64,000 bases of DNA. Source: Pseudomonas sp. Z8(2022). GTDB lineage: Bacteria; Pseudomonadota; Gammaproteobacteria; Pseudomonadales; Pseudomonadaceae. Location: contig NZ_CP107549.1 in assembly GCF_025837155.1 (NCBI RefSeq), forward strand, positions 3,286,001 through 3,350,000, read 5' to 3'. The notes beneath the pieces were generated by a model. That model worked only from the letters and a program-made list of their open reading frames with translations. It did not search any database and was not told the origin of the DNA. Both the position numbers and the translations under genes were made by a program. This document shows positions 45,209 through 54,669 of this stretch, one piece after another. Positions within the stretch are counted from its first letter, which is position 1. Each line of letters begins with the position of its first letter.

Positions 45209-45777
45209 CGCGCCGTGAAGATCAGCACGGCGCCCACCGGCACCGAAAGACTGATGGCGGGCAGATCGGCGACCTTGCGCAGCGCCTCGATGCCGCCGGC
45301 CAGGGCGAAGTCTTCGGCGTGCAGTACCAGCGGCGCCAGGGTCACCACCTGGAAACGACGCTCATCGAGACGGGTGACCAGCAGTTCGCTGTCCAGCTCG
45401 CGGCTGTGCTCGTTGAGGGTCAGTTGCAGGGGCAGGCGCAACTCCAGCTGCGCGCCGGGCGCCAGGTCGGTGAATTGCGCCAGATCTACCTGGGCACTGA
45501 CACGCGCCTCGGGCAGACGCGAGGTGTCGAACAACATGGCACGCAGACGTTCGTCGCGCAGCGGGATGCCGGTGCTCAGCGAGTCCAGGTCCACGCGCAG
45601 GCGCGCGCGCCCATCGGCGGCGATCTGACCGTGCAGGGTGAGGAAGCGATGCACCTCCGACTGACTGCCGGAGTGCGTGGAAATGAACGACAGTCGCGAG
45701 GACTCGTTGTCCAGATACCAGTCGGCGTGAACGGGCAAGGCGGCAGCCAGCAACAGGGCAACAAGCGAACGGCGCAT
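45205..45777 (-). CDS. YceI-family periplasmic protein
   Basis: 190 residues from the ATG at 45777; the open frame upstream is much longer but lacks sensible coding. Signal peptide MRRSLVALLLAAALPVHA precedes the lipocalin-like YceI barrel: WYLDNESSRLSFISTHSGSQ, ARLRVDLDSLSTGIPLRDER and LPLQLTLNEHSRELDSELLV. YceI proteins bind polyisoprenoid-like lipids in the periplasm. It is coupled by a 4 bp overlap to the ClsB-like gene downstream. Confidence 0.85.
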   Translation of the reverse strand: MRRSLVALLLAAALPVHADWYLDNESSRLSFISTHSGSQSEVHRFLTLHGQIAADGRARLRVDLDSLSTGIPLRDERLRAMLFDTSRLPEARVSAQVDLAQFTDLAPGAQLELRLPLQLTLNEHSRELDSELLVTRLDERRFQVVTLAPLVLHAEDFALAGGIEALRKVADLPAISLSVPVGAVLIFTAR

Positions 45778-45911
45778 GAGAACTCGCAAACGGCATGACC
45801 AGGCGGCAACGATAGTCGCCACAACGAGGCTTGCAAAGCCCTGCTCCAGAGCCATTGTGCCGATGGCCATGCCCCTTAGCCCCGATAAAATCCGCAACTG
45901 CCGGACAGGGT

Positions 45912-46232
45912 CTAGTCGTTCGGCAGCAACTGGCAACCCTGCCGCTCGCCCAGCCAGACAGCGCTGTGTGTGCGGCCCAGGCCACTGGCGGTAACACGTT
46001 TGGCATCCTGGTCGTCGAGCAGGCTGCTGATCGGCACGTACTGCGCAACATAGCCTTCGCAATAATTCGCCGGATTGCCGCTGACGTAACGGCAGGAGCA
46101 ATACTCCTTGGCCGTATAGGCACCGATGATGTCGGGGAACGCCGCCAGATGTGCGCGATTCGGCCAGGCCCAGGCCAGCAGCAGAATCAGCAGCAGCGCC
46201 AGCACGCTGAGAATCGGGTGACGACGAATCAT
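45912..46232 (-). CDS. Small membrane-anchored Cys-containing protein, unknown
   Basis: 106 residues: one N-terminal membrane helix (about 8-25, LSVLALLLILLLAWAW), then a periplasmic part with Cys at CSCRYVSGNPANYCEGY and a later Cys (QGCQLLPND). The four Cys could form disulfides. Its ATG overlaps the stop of the serine hydrolase gene (ATGA), so they are co-translated. I do not recognise the family; similar small proteins do sit beside beta-lactamase-like genes in Pseudomonas. Confidence 0.75.
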   Translation of the reverse strand: MIRRHPILSVLALLLILLLAWAWPNRAHLAAFPDIIGAYTAKEYCSCRYVSGNPANYCEGYVAQYVPISSLLDDQDAKRVTASGLGRTHSAVWLGERQGCQLLPND

Positions 46233-47344
46233 GGCTGCACCTCCGCAAATGCCGCACGCACGCGCCTGAGCAACTCGTTGTGCTGGAAGCTGCGGTCGCG
46301 GTCATCGGCGTAGCGCACCACCACCAGTTTCTCCTGCGGCAGCACGTACAGCCCCTGGCCCCAATGGCCCAGCGCGGCGATGGTATCGGCCGGTGCATCC
46401 GGCCAGGGTCGCGTGCTGCCCGGCAGTTCTGCGTTGAGCCACCAGTGCCCACCCGGCACCGCGTCGCCTGGCGCGAAGCCCTGTGGCTGATAACCGGCGA
46501 ACGGCGTGGAAACGAAATCGACCCAGGCCTGCGGCAACAACTGGCGTTCGCCCCAGCGACCGCCACGTTGCATCAGCAGGCCGACCCGGGCCAGATCGCG
46601 CGCTGTCATGTAGGCGTAGGACGATGCGATGAAGGTGCCGCTGGCATCGCGCTCCCAGGTAGCGCTGCTGATGCCCAGCGGCTCGAACAGCGCGGTCCAG
46701 GGATAATCGGCGTAGGCCTGCTCGCCAACCATGCCGCGCAGTGCGGCAGCCAGCACGTTGCTGTCGCCACTGGAGTAGCGAAAGCGCGTACCCGCTGCTG
46801 CATCAGCTGCGTGTGCAGCGGTGAAGGCGGCCATGTCGGCACGCCCACGGGTGTAGAGCATGGCTACCACCGAGGACTTCAGCGGCGCGTACTCGTAGTC
46901 CTCTTCCCAGGCCAGACCCGAGGCCCAGTTGAGCAGATGGCCGATCTTGATCTGCGGATGTTCGGCCATCGCCGGATAGTACTGCGCGGCCGGCGCATCG
47001 AGCTTGAAACGTCCTTCGCCGTAGGCCACACCCAGGGTGGTGGCCAGCAGACTCTTGGCCATCGACCAGGAAAGATGCGCGGTCTGCGCCGTGGTCGGCT
47101 CGGCATAGCGCTCGTAGACGATCTGCCCGTCGCGGATCACCAGCAGCGCATCGGTGCGTACGCCCTTGCGCTCGGCGTCATTGCGTTCGGCAAAGGCATA
47201 GTCTTCGAGCGCGGCCAGCGCAGCGCTCTCGGTACGGGGCTGGCTCTGCCAGTCGGGTTGCGGCCAGTTTTCCGCCAGAGCGGTGCTGGCGAGCAGGCTG
47301 AGACCGAGCGCCAGGCTCAGTCGACGAAGAGAAGGGGTGAGCAT
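46229..47344 (-). CDS. Beta-lactamase/class C-type serine hydrolase
   Basis: 371 residues with a signal peptide (LSLALGLSLLASTALA). Class C-like motifs: SMAK (SxxK, about residue 93), YSSGDSN in place of YxN near 192, and HWGQG near 340 in the KTG place. EEDYEYAPLKSSVVA is a loop typical of the esterase-like members. It may be an esterase or peptidase in the periplasm rather than an antibiotic-resistance enzyme. The small Cys protein is translated directly after it. Confidence 0.85.
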   Translation of the reverse strand: MLTPSLRRLSLALGLSLLASTALAENWPQPDWQSQPRTESAALAALEDYAFAERNDAERKGVRTDALLVIRDGQIVYERYAEPTTAQTAHLSWSMAKSLLATTLGVAYGEGRFKLDAPAAQYYPAMAEHPQIKIGHLLNWASGLAWEEDYEYAPLKSSVVAMLYTRGRADMAAFTAAHAADAAAGTRFRYSSGDSNVLAAALRGMVGEQAYADYPWTALFEPLGISSATWERDASGTFIASSYAYMTARDLARVGLLMQRGGRWGERQLLPQAWVDFVSTPFAGYQPQGFAPGDAVPGGHWWLNAELPGSTRPWPDAPADTIAALGHWGQGLYVLPQEKLVVVRYADDRDRSFQHNELLRRVRAAFAEVQP

Positions 47345-47452
47345 GATGGGCCTCGGTTAATGACCGAGGCGCACCCTAGCATGGCGAAGATGGCTGCTTG
47401 AAGGGCCTGTTGCGCCATCTCCGCGGCTCATTCGGGCAGCGCGCCCCTGCCG

Positions 47453-48238
47453 TCACTTGGGCAGTTGGTAATCTTCCGGGCCCATCAGGTCGAGACCGCA
47501 CTCGAGGTTCTCGATCCAGTAGAGGAAGGCACTGATCATTTCCGGACCAACGAAAGGCCGGCCATGCTGCGGCACGATCATCGCCACATCCATCTCGCGC
47601 ACCATCGCCGCCCACAGGCGACAGGCCTTGTTGCCGGCCATGTAGCGGCGGTGGAAGCCTTCCATGTTCGGCACATGGTTGACGAAGTCGCGCACCGGTG
47701 TGGCGTCATCGACCAGCGAAGCGCCCATGTCGCCGGAGAAGAGGATCTTACTCACCGGGTCGTACACCTGGAAGTTGCCCACCGAGTGCAGGAAGTGCGC
47801 CGGCACGGCCTTGAGGTTGCACTTGCCCAGCGGAATGCTCTGGCCACGGTCGGGCAGCGCAATGATGCGGTCGTAGGTGTTGATGCCCCGGCTCAGCGCC
47901 AGGTAGTTGGCGGTCAGGTGCGGCAGGAAGCGCGCCCACAGCTTGGAGCAAATCACCCGCGCACGGGTGTGCAGCAGCCATTTGTCCAGGGAGGCGATGA
48001 TGTCCGGGTCCTGGTGCGAGGCGAAGATGTAGGTCAGGTCCTGCACCGGAATGTGCTTGGACAGTTCCAGCGACAGGGGCGTGTAGGTCAGATCGCCGCC
48101 CGGGTCGAGCAACAGGTACTGCTCGTTGTCGGTGATCAGGAACTGGTTGGACTGAACGCCTTCGCCGCTGACCAGGTCATCGAACATCAGGCATTGGTGG
48201 CTGCCGTTATCGAACAGCACGATAGGCTCGCGGCGCAT
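47453..48238 (-). CDS. ODP-type MBL-fold metallo-hydrolase (flavodiiron-like domain)
   Basis: 261 residues of an oxygen-binding di-iron/MBL fold without a flavodoxin domain: NQFLITDNEQYLLLDPGGDL, FASHQDPDIIASLDKWL (a variant HxDPD in place of HxExD/HxHxD), HFLHSVGNFQVYDPVSKILF, SGDMGASLVDD, and a late His in VPQHGRPFVGPE. The metal ligands of the family are mostly in place. It probably binds two irons; substrate or signal is unknown. Close to but probably independent of its neighbours. Confidence 0.82.
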   Translation of the reverse strand: MRREPIVLFDNGSHQCLMFDDLVSGEGVQSNQFLITDNEQYLLLDPGGDLTYTPLSLELSKHIPVQDLTYIFASHQDPDIIASLDKWLLHTRARVICSKLWARFLPHLTANYLALSRGINTYDRIIALPDRGQSIPLGKCNLKAVPAHFLHSVGNFQVYDPVSKILFSGDMGASLVDDATPVRDFVNHVPNMEGFHRRYMAGNKACRLWAAMVREMDVAMIVPQHGRPFVGPEMISAFLYWIENLECGLDLMGPEDYQLPK

Positions 48239-48304
48239 GGAAACCTCGTAGATGAATCGCGAAACAACCTTATGCGCACGCCAGCATTGCGGTACTGATA
48301 TGGA

Positions 48305-49195
48305 TCAAAAGCCGGCGACAATGTGCCGCGCTTTCTCCAGGCGTTTGGCCCGCGCCGCCTCGGCGATGCGCAGCAGACCCTTGTCGCGCTGCCACAACTC
48401 GGCCCAGCCGGCAGGCCCGGCGGCGAGGGCGGCATCCAGCTCGCCAGCCAGGGCCTGTTGCTCGGCGAACAGCCCGGCCAGCAGCAGGTGCGTGGCGGGC
48501 GCATTCGGCTCCTGCCGCGCCACCTCGGCGCAGCCGGCGAGCAGCGCCTGCAGGCGCAACAGCAGAGCGTCCGGCCAGCAACTCTCGCGGCCGATGCCGA
48601 ACAGCCAGGCGCTCACCGCCGTGAGCACATGGGTGTCTTCCAGAGTGCGAAAGGGTTTGACGTAGGCGTCCCAGCCGTCGCCAGCCAGGCGTTCACCCTG
48701 CGCCTGCTGCAGATGCAGACGCGCATGACCGATGTCGGGCATCAGCGGCAGCGCCGGCAGCGGCTCGATGCGCACACCCGGCGCCCCCTGACGCACCACG
48801 CCGAGAGCCAGGCGCGGCATCTGCCCTTCGCCCTCCTCGCGCGCGGCCACCAGCAGCCAGTCGGCGTATTCGGCGGCGGTGACGAAATCCTTGCGGCCAC
48901 TGATCTGCAGGCCTTCGATGCGGGTGTTCATGTCCGCCGGGCGGGTGCTGCGATTCTCCGTCACGCACAGTGCGCCGGCCGTCCACGGCGCCGCCGGCCA
49001 CAGCACGCGCAATGCGGCCTGGTAGCCGGCGAGAAAGGCCAGACCCGGCGTGGCCGCCTGCAAACCGCCCAGCAGCGCCAGCTCGAAGGGTTGCGGAGTA
49101 CCGCCCAGCCGCGCCAGCAGGCGCGCGTACCAGTCTTCCAGCCCGGCTTCGGCATTCAGACGCTCGACGGGCTGAAACAGGCTCGACCAGGGCAT
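48305..49195 (-). CDS. Acyl-CoA dehydrogenase-like protein
   Basis: 296 residues from the ATG at 49195 (MPWSSLFQPVERLNAEAGLE); upstream codons are not sensible. It is shorter than a classical ACAD (about 380). The middle beta domain is recognisable: LCVTENRSTRPADMNTRIEG, GRKDFVTAAEYADWLLVAA and PALPLMPDIGHARLHL. The C-terminal helical domain follows, but I do not see a clear catalytic Glu. It may be a non-catalytic relative. It is divergent from olsB with a 147 bp gap. Confidence 0.72.
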   Translation of the reverse strand: MPWSSLFQPVERLNAEAGLEDWYARLLARLGGTPQPFELALLGGLQAATPGLAFLAGYQAALRVLWPAAPWTAGALCVTENRSTRPADMNTRIEGLQISGRKDFVTAAEYADWLLVAAREEGEGQMPRLALGVVRQGAPGVRIEPLPALPLMPDIGHARLHLQQAQGERLAGDGWDAYVKPFRTLEDTHVLTAVSAWLFGIGRESCWPDALLLRLQALLAGCAEVARQEPNAPATHLLLAGLFAEQQALAGELDAALAAGPAGWAELWQRDKGLLRIAEAARAKRLEKARHIVAGF

Positions 49196-49342
49196 CGCGA
49201 CTCTCCTCGCAGCAGCCCCCGGGCTGCCGTCACACAAGCATCAAAAAAGCTTCACGGTGGCGACACCGCAGCTACCTAGCCTGAGCTTGCCCAACAAGAT
49301 CGACCGGCTGCAAGCGTCCAGCCGGCATACAGAGGATCTGGC

Positions 49343-50074
49343 ATGACTGAAAACGCCCGTCGCCTGCAGGCTGAACGCCTGCAAGGCCCCGTCGCCCTGC
49401 GTGAAGCCCAGGCCCTGCGCTACCGCGTGTTCAGCGCGGAATTCGGCGCCAGGCTCGATGGCGCCGAATTGGGTCTGGACAGGGACCACTACGACATCCA
49501 CTGCCGGCATATCGGCGTACGTGATCTGCAAAGCGGTCAACTGGTGGCCACCACCCGCCTGCTCGATCACCAGGCCGCTGCCGGCCTCGGTGGCTACTAC
49601 AGCGAAGAGGAATTCGCCCTGCACGGCCTGGCCGGTCTCGAAGGCCCGGTGCTGGAAATCGGCCGCACCTGCGTCGATGGCGCCTACCGCAACGGCGCCA
49701 CCATCGCCGTGCTCTGGGGTGAGCTGGCCGAGATACTCAACGAAGGTGGCTACCGCTACCTGATGGGCTGCGCCAGCATCTCAATGCAGGACGGCGGCAT
49801 CCAGGCCCGGGCCATCATGCAGCGCCTGCGCGAGCGCTACCTGTGCACCGAGCACCTGCGGGCCGAACCCAGGCACCCGCTGCCGCAGCTGGATCTGCCA
49901 GGCAACGTCATCGCCGAGATGCCGCCGCTACTCAAGGCCTACATGCGCCTGGGCGCGAAGATCTGCGGCGAACCCTGCTGGGACAGGGACTTCCAGGTAG
50001 CCGACGTGTTCATCCTGCTCAAGCGCGACGAGCTGTGCCCGCGCTACGCCCGGCATTTCAAGGCAGCCGTCTGA
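49343..50074 (+). CDS. olsB: L-ornithine N-alpha-acyltransferase
   Basis: 243 residues of the GNAT-like OlsB family: [60 protein letters not shown], then [16 protein letters not shown]. It transfers a 3-hydroxyacyl group from ACP to ornithine, giving lyso-ornithine lipid. olsA follows 77 bp on, so the membrane-lipid pathway is complete here. In Pseudomonas it is usually induced by low phosphate through PhoB, but I see no convincing Pho box. Confidence 0.92.
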   Translation: MTENARRLQAERLQGPVALREAQALRYRVFSAEFGARLDGAELGLDRDHYDIHCRHIGVRDLQSGQLVATTRLLDHQAAAGLGGYYSEEEFALHGLAGLEGPVLEIGRTCVDGAYRNGATIAVLWGELAEILNEGGYRYLMGCASISMQDGGIQARAIMQRLRERYLCTEHLRAEPRHPLPQLDLPGNVIAEMPPLLKAYMRLGAKICGEPCWDRDFQVADVFILLKRDELCPRYARHFKAAV

Positions 50075-50151
50075 GGGCGCGTATACGGAAAACTTGCATC
50101 GCCCATGAAGGCCCTGTAGACAGAGGCCGGCTTTCTCACCTGGAGTCCTTC

Positions 50152-50928
50152 ATGGCCCGACTGCGCCTTTCCCTGCGCCTGCTGCATCTGGCTCTGGTCA
50201 TCGCCTTCGGCACGCTGCTGGCCGGCATCGTCAGCCTCTGTGAACGCATCGTGCGCCACGACCTGATGCCCCTGCGCCAGCGCCTGACGCGCTGGTTCCT
50301 CGCCCGACTGGGCAGCGCCCTGCCGTTTCGCGTCCGCGTCGAAGGCGAGCTGCCGGCGCAGCCGATGCTATGGGTGGCCAATCATGTGTCCTGGACCGAC
50401 ATCCCGCTGCTCGGCGCCCTGCAGCCGCTGTCGTTCCTGTCCAAGGCGGAAGTGCGCGACTGGCCGCTGGCCGGCTGGCTGGCGCACAAGGGCGGTACGC
50501 TGTTCATCCGGCGCGGCGCCGGTGACAGCGGCCAGGTCGGGCAACAGCTCACCCGCCATCTGCAGCAGGGCCATCACCTGCTGATCTTCCCCGAAGGCAC
50601 CACCACCGACGGTCTGGCCCTGCGAACCTTCCACGGGCGCCTGATGAGCAGCGCCATCGACAGCGGCGTGGCCGTACAACCGGTGGCCATCCGTTATCTG
50701 CGCAATGGCCAGCCCTGTCCGGTGGCGCCTTTCGTGGGCGACGACGACATGCTCTCGCACCTGCTGCGCCTGCTTTCGGCCTCGGCCTGCGACGTGGAAA
50801 TCCGCCTCTTGCAGCCGATTCCCAGCCAGTCACGCAGCCGCAACGAGCTGGCTCGGCACAGCCAGGCCATCATCGCCGGCGTCCTGCAAGCGGACGCGGC
50901 ATCGCAAGGGCCAGCCGAGGCCGCCTAG
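50152..50928 (+). CDS. olsA: Lyso-ornithine lipid O-acyltransferase
   Basis: 258 residues from the ATG at 50152 (MARLRLSLRLLHLALVIAFG) with one N-terminal membrane helix. It has the PlsC-type motifs: NHVSWTD (His78, Asp83, the HX4D catalytic pair), LFIRRGAGDSG, and FPEGTTTDGLALRTFHG. It adds the second acyl chain to lyso-ornithine lipid made by OlsB. The frame is open much further upstream but overlaps olsB, so this start is chosen. It ends 2 bp from the convergent usp gene. Confidence 0.9.
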   Translation: MARLRLSLRLLHLALVIAFGTLLAGIVSLCERIVRHDLMPLRQRLTRWFLARLGSALPFRVRVEGELPAQPMLWVANHVSWTDIPLLGALQPLSFLSKAEVRDWPLAGWLAHKGGTLFIRRGAGDSGQVGQQLTRHLQQGHHLLIFPEGTTTDGLALRTFHGRLMSSAIDSGVAVQPVAIRYLRNGQPCPVAPFVGDDDMLSHLLRLLSASACDVEIRLLQPIPSQSRSRNELARHSQAIIAGVLQADAASQGPAEAA

Positions 50929-50930
50929 CC

Positions 50931-51779
50931 TCAGCCGGCCGGCGGCACGATCAGCGCGTCGCTGTCGAGCGTGCCCAGCAGTCGGCTGGCTACGCTGCCA
51001 AGGAAAAAACGCGACGCGCCTTCACGGGCATGGGTACCGAGCACCAGCAAGTCGGCGCCGGACTGCCGCAGAGCCTCGCCGACCACTCCTTCGGGCGATC
51101 CGATCTGCACCAGCAGACGCTCCTGACTGAGCGACGCGCCGACAGCGTCCAGACGTTCCACCAGTTGCTGACGCAGCAGCTCGCGCTGGTTCTCCAGCAC
51201 TTCGGCGCTGATACCCGCCTCCATCATCGCGCCTGCTGCCACCGGCTCGACCGCACTGGCCACATGCAGGCTGTCCAGGCTCGCCAGGCCCAGCTCACGG
51301 GCGCGCTGCAAAGCCTGCTGCGAGGTGCGCGAGAGGTCCATTGCCAGTACGGCCCGGCGGTACTCGTGGGTTACCGGCCCGTTGACTCGCAGCACCGGCA
51401 GATGGCTGCTGCGCACGACGCGCTCGAGCGTGGTGCCGACGAAGAAATCACGCAGCGCCGATTTGCGATGCGCTCCGACCACCAGCAGATCGGCGCCCAT
51501 TCCACGCGCGCTTTCGACGATCACCGCAGCCGCTTCGCCGGTGCCGACGATCACTCTCGGCACGCTGCCGGCCTGCTCACCCAGGCGCTCGGCCTGGGCC
51601 AGCAGAAGAGTTTCCGCCTGCTGCACCTGACGCTGCACGTGCGCGGCCGGCGCATCGTCATCGATCACATGCAGCAGGGTCCATTCGCCGCCCCCCTGGC
51701 GACGCACCAGTTGCACGGCGCGCTGCACCGCATGCGCCGAACGCTCGGACAAATCGGTCGCTACCAGAATCTTGATCAT
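50931..51779 (-). CDS. Tandem universal stress protein
   Basis: 282 residues made of two UspA domains (about 1-145 and 150-280). Each starts like KILVATDLSERSAHAVQRAV and YRRAVLAMDLSRTSQQALQR, and each carries the ATP-binding loop of the G2xG9GS/T form: VVGAHRKSALRDFFVGTTLERV and VLGTHAREGASRFFLGSVAS. Such proteins bind ATP and help survival in stationary phase or low oxygen. It is divergent from the P-type ATPase gene over 172 bp; the two often occur together. Confidence 0.9.
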   Translation of the reverse strand: MIKILVATDLSERSAHAVQRAVQLVRRQGGGEWTLLHVIDDDAPAAHVQRQVQQAETLLLAQAERLGEQAGSVPRVIVGTGEAAAVIVESARGMGADLLVVGAHRKSALRDFFVGTTLERVVRSSHLPVLRVNGPVTHEYRRAVLAMDLSRTSQQALQRARELGLASLDSLHVASAVEPVAAGAMMEAGISAEVLENQRELLRQQLVERLDAVGASLSQERLLVQIGSPEGVVGEALRQSGADLLVLGTHAREGASRFFLGSVASRLLGTLDSDALIVPPAG

Positions 51780-51951
51780 TTCGTTTCCTCCATGGGTTCA
51801 ACACCGAGTTACATTCAAGCGCCTGCCGGCGCCGTTCCCCTTGATGCAGGTCAGGCCAGCTCCACTAAAGCGCACTAGAGTGATCAGTACAGCTCGTCAC
51901 GCCAGTTCAGGTGACCTGCACAGCCGCCCCAACGAAGGAGACGTGTGGCTC

Positions 51952-54669
51952 ATGGGCAATCCTCCCTCTCGACATAGTGACCACGCCTGGCACGCTTTGA
52001 CTGCACAGCAAGCGCTGGAGGCGCAGCACAGCAGCGCCAGCGGCCTCAGCCAGGCCGAAGCCGAACTACGCCTGCAAAGCCACGGCGCCAACCGTCTGCC
52101 GCCACCGCATCGCCGTGGGCCCCTGCTGCGCCTGCTCTATCAGTTCCACAACGTGCTGCTCTATCTGATGCTGGTGGCCGCCCTGATTACCGCCCTGCTC
52201 GGCCATTGGGTCGATACCGCGGTGATCCTCGTCGCGGTGCTGATCAACGTGATCATCGGCTTTATCCAGGAAGGCAAGGCGGAGAATGCGCTGGACGCCA
52301 TCCGCAACCTGCTCTCGCCGCACGCCATGGTGCTGCGTGACGGCGAACGCCACGAAATCGATGCCGAACGCCTGGTGCCCGGCGACATCGTGCTGCTGGC
52401 ATCCGGCGACAAGGTGCCGGCCGATCTGCGCCTGCTCAGCGTGAAGAACCTGCTGGTGGAGGAAGCCGCGTTGACCGGCGAATCGGTGCCGGTGGAAAAA
52501 TCCGTCGCCCACTGCAACCGCGATACCGTGCTCGGCGACCGCCGCTGCATGGCCTTTTCCGGCACCCTGGTCAGCAGCGGCCAGGCCACCGGCGTGGTGG
52601 TGGCCACTGCGGCCGACACCGAACTGGGGCGCATCGGCGCCATGCTGCAGCAGGTGCAGGCGCTGTCCACGCCGCTGCTGCGGCAGATCGAGCAGTTCAG
52701 CCGCTGGCTGGCGGTGATCATCCTGATCCTCGCGCTGGCGACCTTCATCCTCGGCATCCTCTGGCACGGGCAAGCCCCCGGCGACATGTTCATGATGGTG
52801 GTGGCGCTGACCGCGTCGGCCATCCCCGAAGGTCTGCCGGCGATCATGACGGTGATCCTGGCCCTCGGCGTACAGCGCATGGCCGGCCACAACGCCATCA
52901 TCCGGCGCCTGCCGGCGGTGGAGACCCTGGGCTCGGTGACGGTGATCTGCTCGGACAAGACCGGCACCCTGACGCGCAACGAGATGACCGTGCAGCGCGT
53001 GGTCAGTGCCAGCCGCATTCTCGATGTCAGCGGCGTTGGCTACGCCCCGGAAGGCGCCTTTCACCAGGATGGCACGCTGCGCGAGCCCGACGCAGAACTG
53101 CTGGAGATCGCCCGCGCCGCACAACTGTGCAACGACGCGCGCCTGCAGCAGGACGCTGCCGGCCACTGGCTGCTGCATGGCGACCCGACTGAGGGAGCAC
53201 TGCTGACCCTGGCGCTGAAGAGCGGCCTCGACACCCGGAGCCTGCTGGCGCAACTGCCGCGCAGCGATGCAATCCCCTTCGAGTCCGAGCACCGTTTCAT
53301 GGCCACCCTGCATCATGACCACGCCGGTCATGGCCTGATCCTGCTCAAGGGCGCCCCGGAACGCGTGCTGGAGATGTGCAGCAGTCAGCGCAGCGCCGAC
53401 GGCGACAATGCGCCCCTGGACGCCGATTACTGGCGCCGCCAGGCCACCGACCTGGCCGCCCGCGGGCTGCGCCTGCTGGCCCTGGCCAGCAAGAGGGTGC
53501 CGGCAGAACAGCGCACGCTGACGTTCGCCGACGTGGACGATGGGCTGACCCTGCTGGCCCTGATCGGCATCATCGACCCGCCGCGTGAAGAGGCCATCGC
53601 CGCCGTCGCCGAATGCCAGCGCGCCGGCATCCGGGTGAAGATGATCACCGGCGATCACGCCGAAACCGCCCGCGCCATCGGCGCACAACTGGGCATCGGC
53701 GTCGGCCTGCCGACCCTGACCGGTGCCGAGCTGGAGCTGCTCGATGACCGCCGCCTGCGCGAAGTGCTGCCCGGCGTCGAGGTGTTCGCCCGGGCCAGCC
53801 CGGAGCACAAGCTGCGTCTGGTGCAGATCATGCAGGAGAGCGGCCAGGTGGTGGCCATGACCGGCGACGGGGTCAACGACGCGCCGGCGCTCAAGCGCGC
53901 CGATGTCGGCGTGGCCATGGGGCTCAAGGGCACCGAAGCGGCCAAGGAAGCCGCCGAAGTGGTGCTGGCCGACGACAACTTCGCCACCATCGCCGGTGCC
54001 GTGCGCGAGGGTCGGGCGATCTACGACAACCTGAAGAAGTTCATTCTCTTCTCCCTGCCCACCAACGGTGGCGAGGCCCTGATCGTGATCACCGCCATCC
54101 TGTTCCAGCTGGCCCTGCCGATGACCCCGGCGCAGGTACTGTGGATCAACATGGTCACCTCGGGCACGCTGGGCCTGGCGCTGGCCTTCGAGCCAGCCGA
54201 GCGCGGGCTGATGAATCGCCCGCCGCGTGATCCGGGCGAAGCCTTGCTGTCGGGCTTCTTCGCCTGGCGCGTGCTGATGGTGTCGCTGCTGATGATGGCC
54301 GCCGCGCTCGGCCTGTTCCATTGGGAACTGCAGCGCGGCAGCAGCCTGGAGATGGCGCGCAGCGTGGCGGTCAATGCGGTGGTGATCTGCGAGATGTTCT
54401 ACCTGCTCAACAGCCGCAGCATCTTCGCCTCGGTAGTCAACCGCGACGGCCTCCTGGGCAACCGTGCGGTGCTCTGGACCATCGCCGCCTGTGCCGCTCT
54501 GCAGCTGCTGTTCAACTACGCGCCGCCACTGCAGCGGGTGTTCGGCTCCACCGGGCTGAGCCTGCAGCAATGGCTGCAGGTACTGCTGGCCGGCCTGGCG
54601 CTGTTCAGCGTGGCGGAACTGGAGAAGTGGCTGGTCAGACGCTATCGCCTGCACCCGCAGGCACGCTGA
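51952..54669 (+). CDS. P2-type cation-transporting ATPase
   Basis: 905 residues from the ATG at 51952 (MGNPPSRHSDHAWHALTAQQ). Domains are the cation-ATPase N-terminus, TGES in LVEEAALTGESVP, M4 IPEGLP (Glu293), phosphorylation site DKTGTLT at Asp335, and the MTGDGVNDAPALKRAD hinge. M5 has TNGGEAL with the Asn and Glu of SERCA. M6 reads NMVTSG where Ca2+ pumps have NLVTDG: the Asp is Ser (about 737), so the ion may not be Ca2+. Convergent with acpH with no gap. Confidence 0.9.
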   Translation: MGNPPSRHSDHAWHALTAQQALEAQHSSASGLSQAEAELRLQSHGANRLPPPHRRGPLLRLLYQFHNVLLYLMLVAALITALLGHWVDTAVILVAVLINVIIGFIQEGKAENALDAIRNLLSPHAMVLRDGERHEIDAERLVPGDIVLLASGDKVPADLRLLSVKNLLVEEAALTGESVPVEKSVAHCNRDTVLGDRRCMAFSGTLVSSGQATGVVVATAADTELGRIGAMLQQVQALSTPLLRQIEQFSRWLAVIILILALATFILGILWHGQAPGDMFMMVVALTASAIPEGLPAIMTVILALGVQRMAGHNAIIRRLPAVETLGSVTVICSDKTGTLTRNEMTVQRVVSASRILDVSGVGYAPEGAFHQDGTLREPDAELLEIARAAQLCNDARLQQDAAGHWLLHGDPTEGALLTLALKSGLDTRSLLAQLPRSDAIPFESEHRFMATLHHDHAGHGLILLKGAPERVLEMCSSQRSADGDNAPLDADYWRRQATDLAARGLRLLALASKRVPAEQRTLTFADVDDGLTLLALIGIIDPPREEAIAAVAECQRAGIRVKMITGDHAETARAIGAQLGIGVGLPTLTGAELELLDDRRLREVLPGVEVFARASPEHKLRLVQIMQESGQVVAMTGDGVNDAPALKRADVGVAMGLKGTEAAKEAAEVVLADDNFATIAGAVREGRAIYDNLKKFILFSLPTNGGEALIVITAILFQLALPMTPAQVLWINMVTSGTLGLALAFEPAERGLMNRPPRDPGEALLSGFFAWRVLMVSLLMMAAALGLFHWELQRGSSLEMARSVAVNAVVICEMFYLLNSRSIFASVVNRDGLLGNRAVLWTIAACAALQLLFNYAPPLQRVFGSTGLSLQQWLQVLLAGLALFSVAELEKWLVRRYRLHPQAR

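Noticed and set aside
45778..46566. Upstream extension of the yceI frame to 453 residues
   Set aside because: The extension overlaps the small Cys protein and serine hydrolase genes and lacks a signal peptide; the start at 45777 gives a clean one.
52066..54654. 862-codon minus-strand frame opposite the P-type ATPase
   Set aside because: Composition rich in His, Gln and Gly with no domain, while the plus strand encodes every P-type motif.
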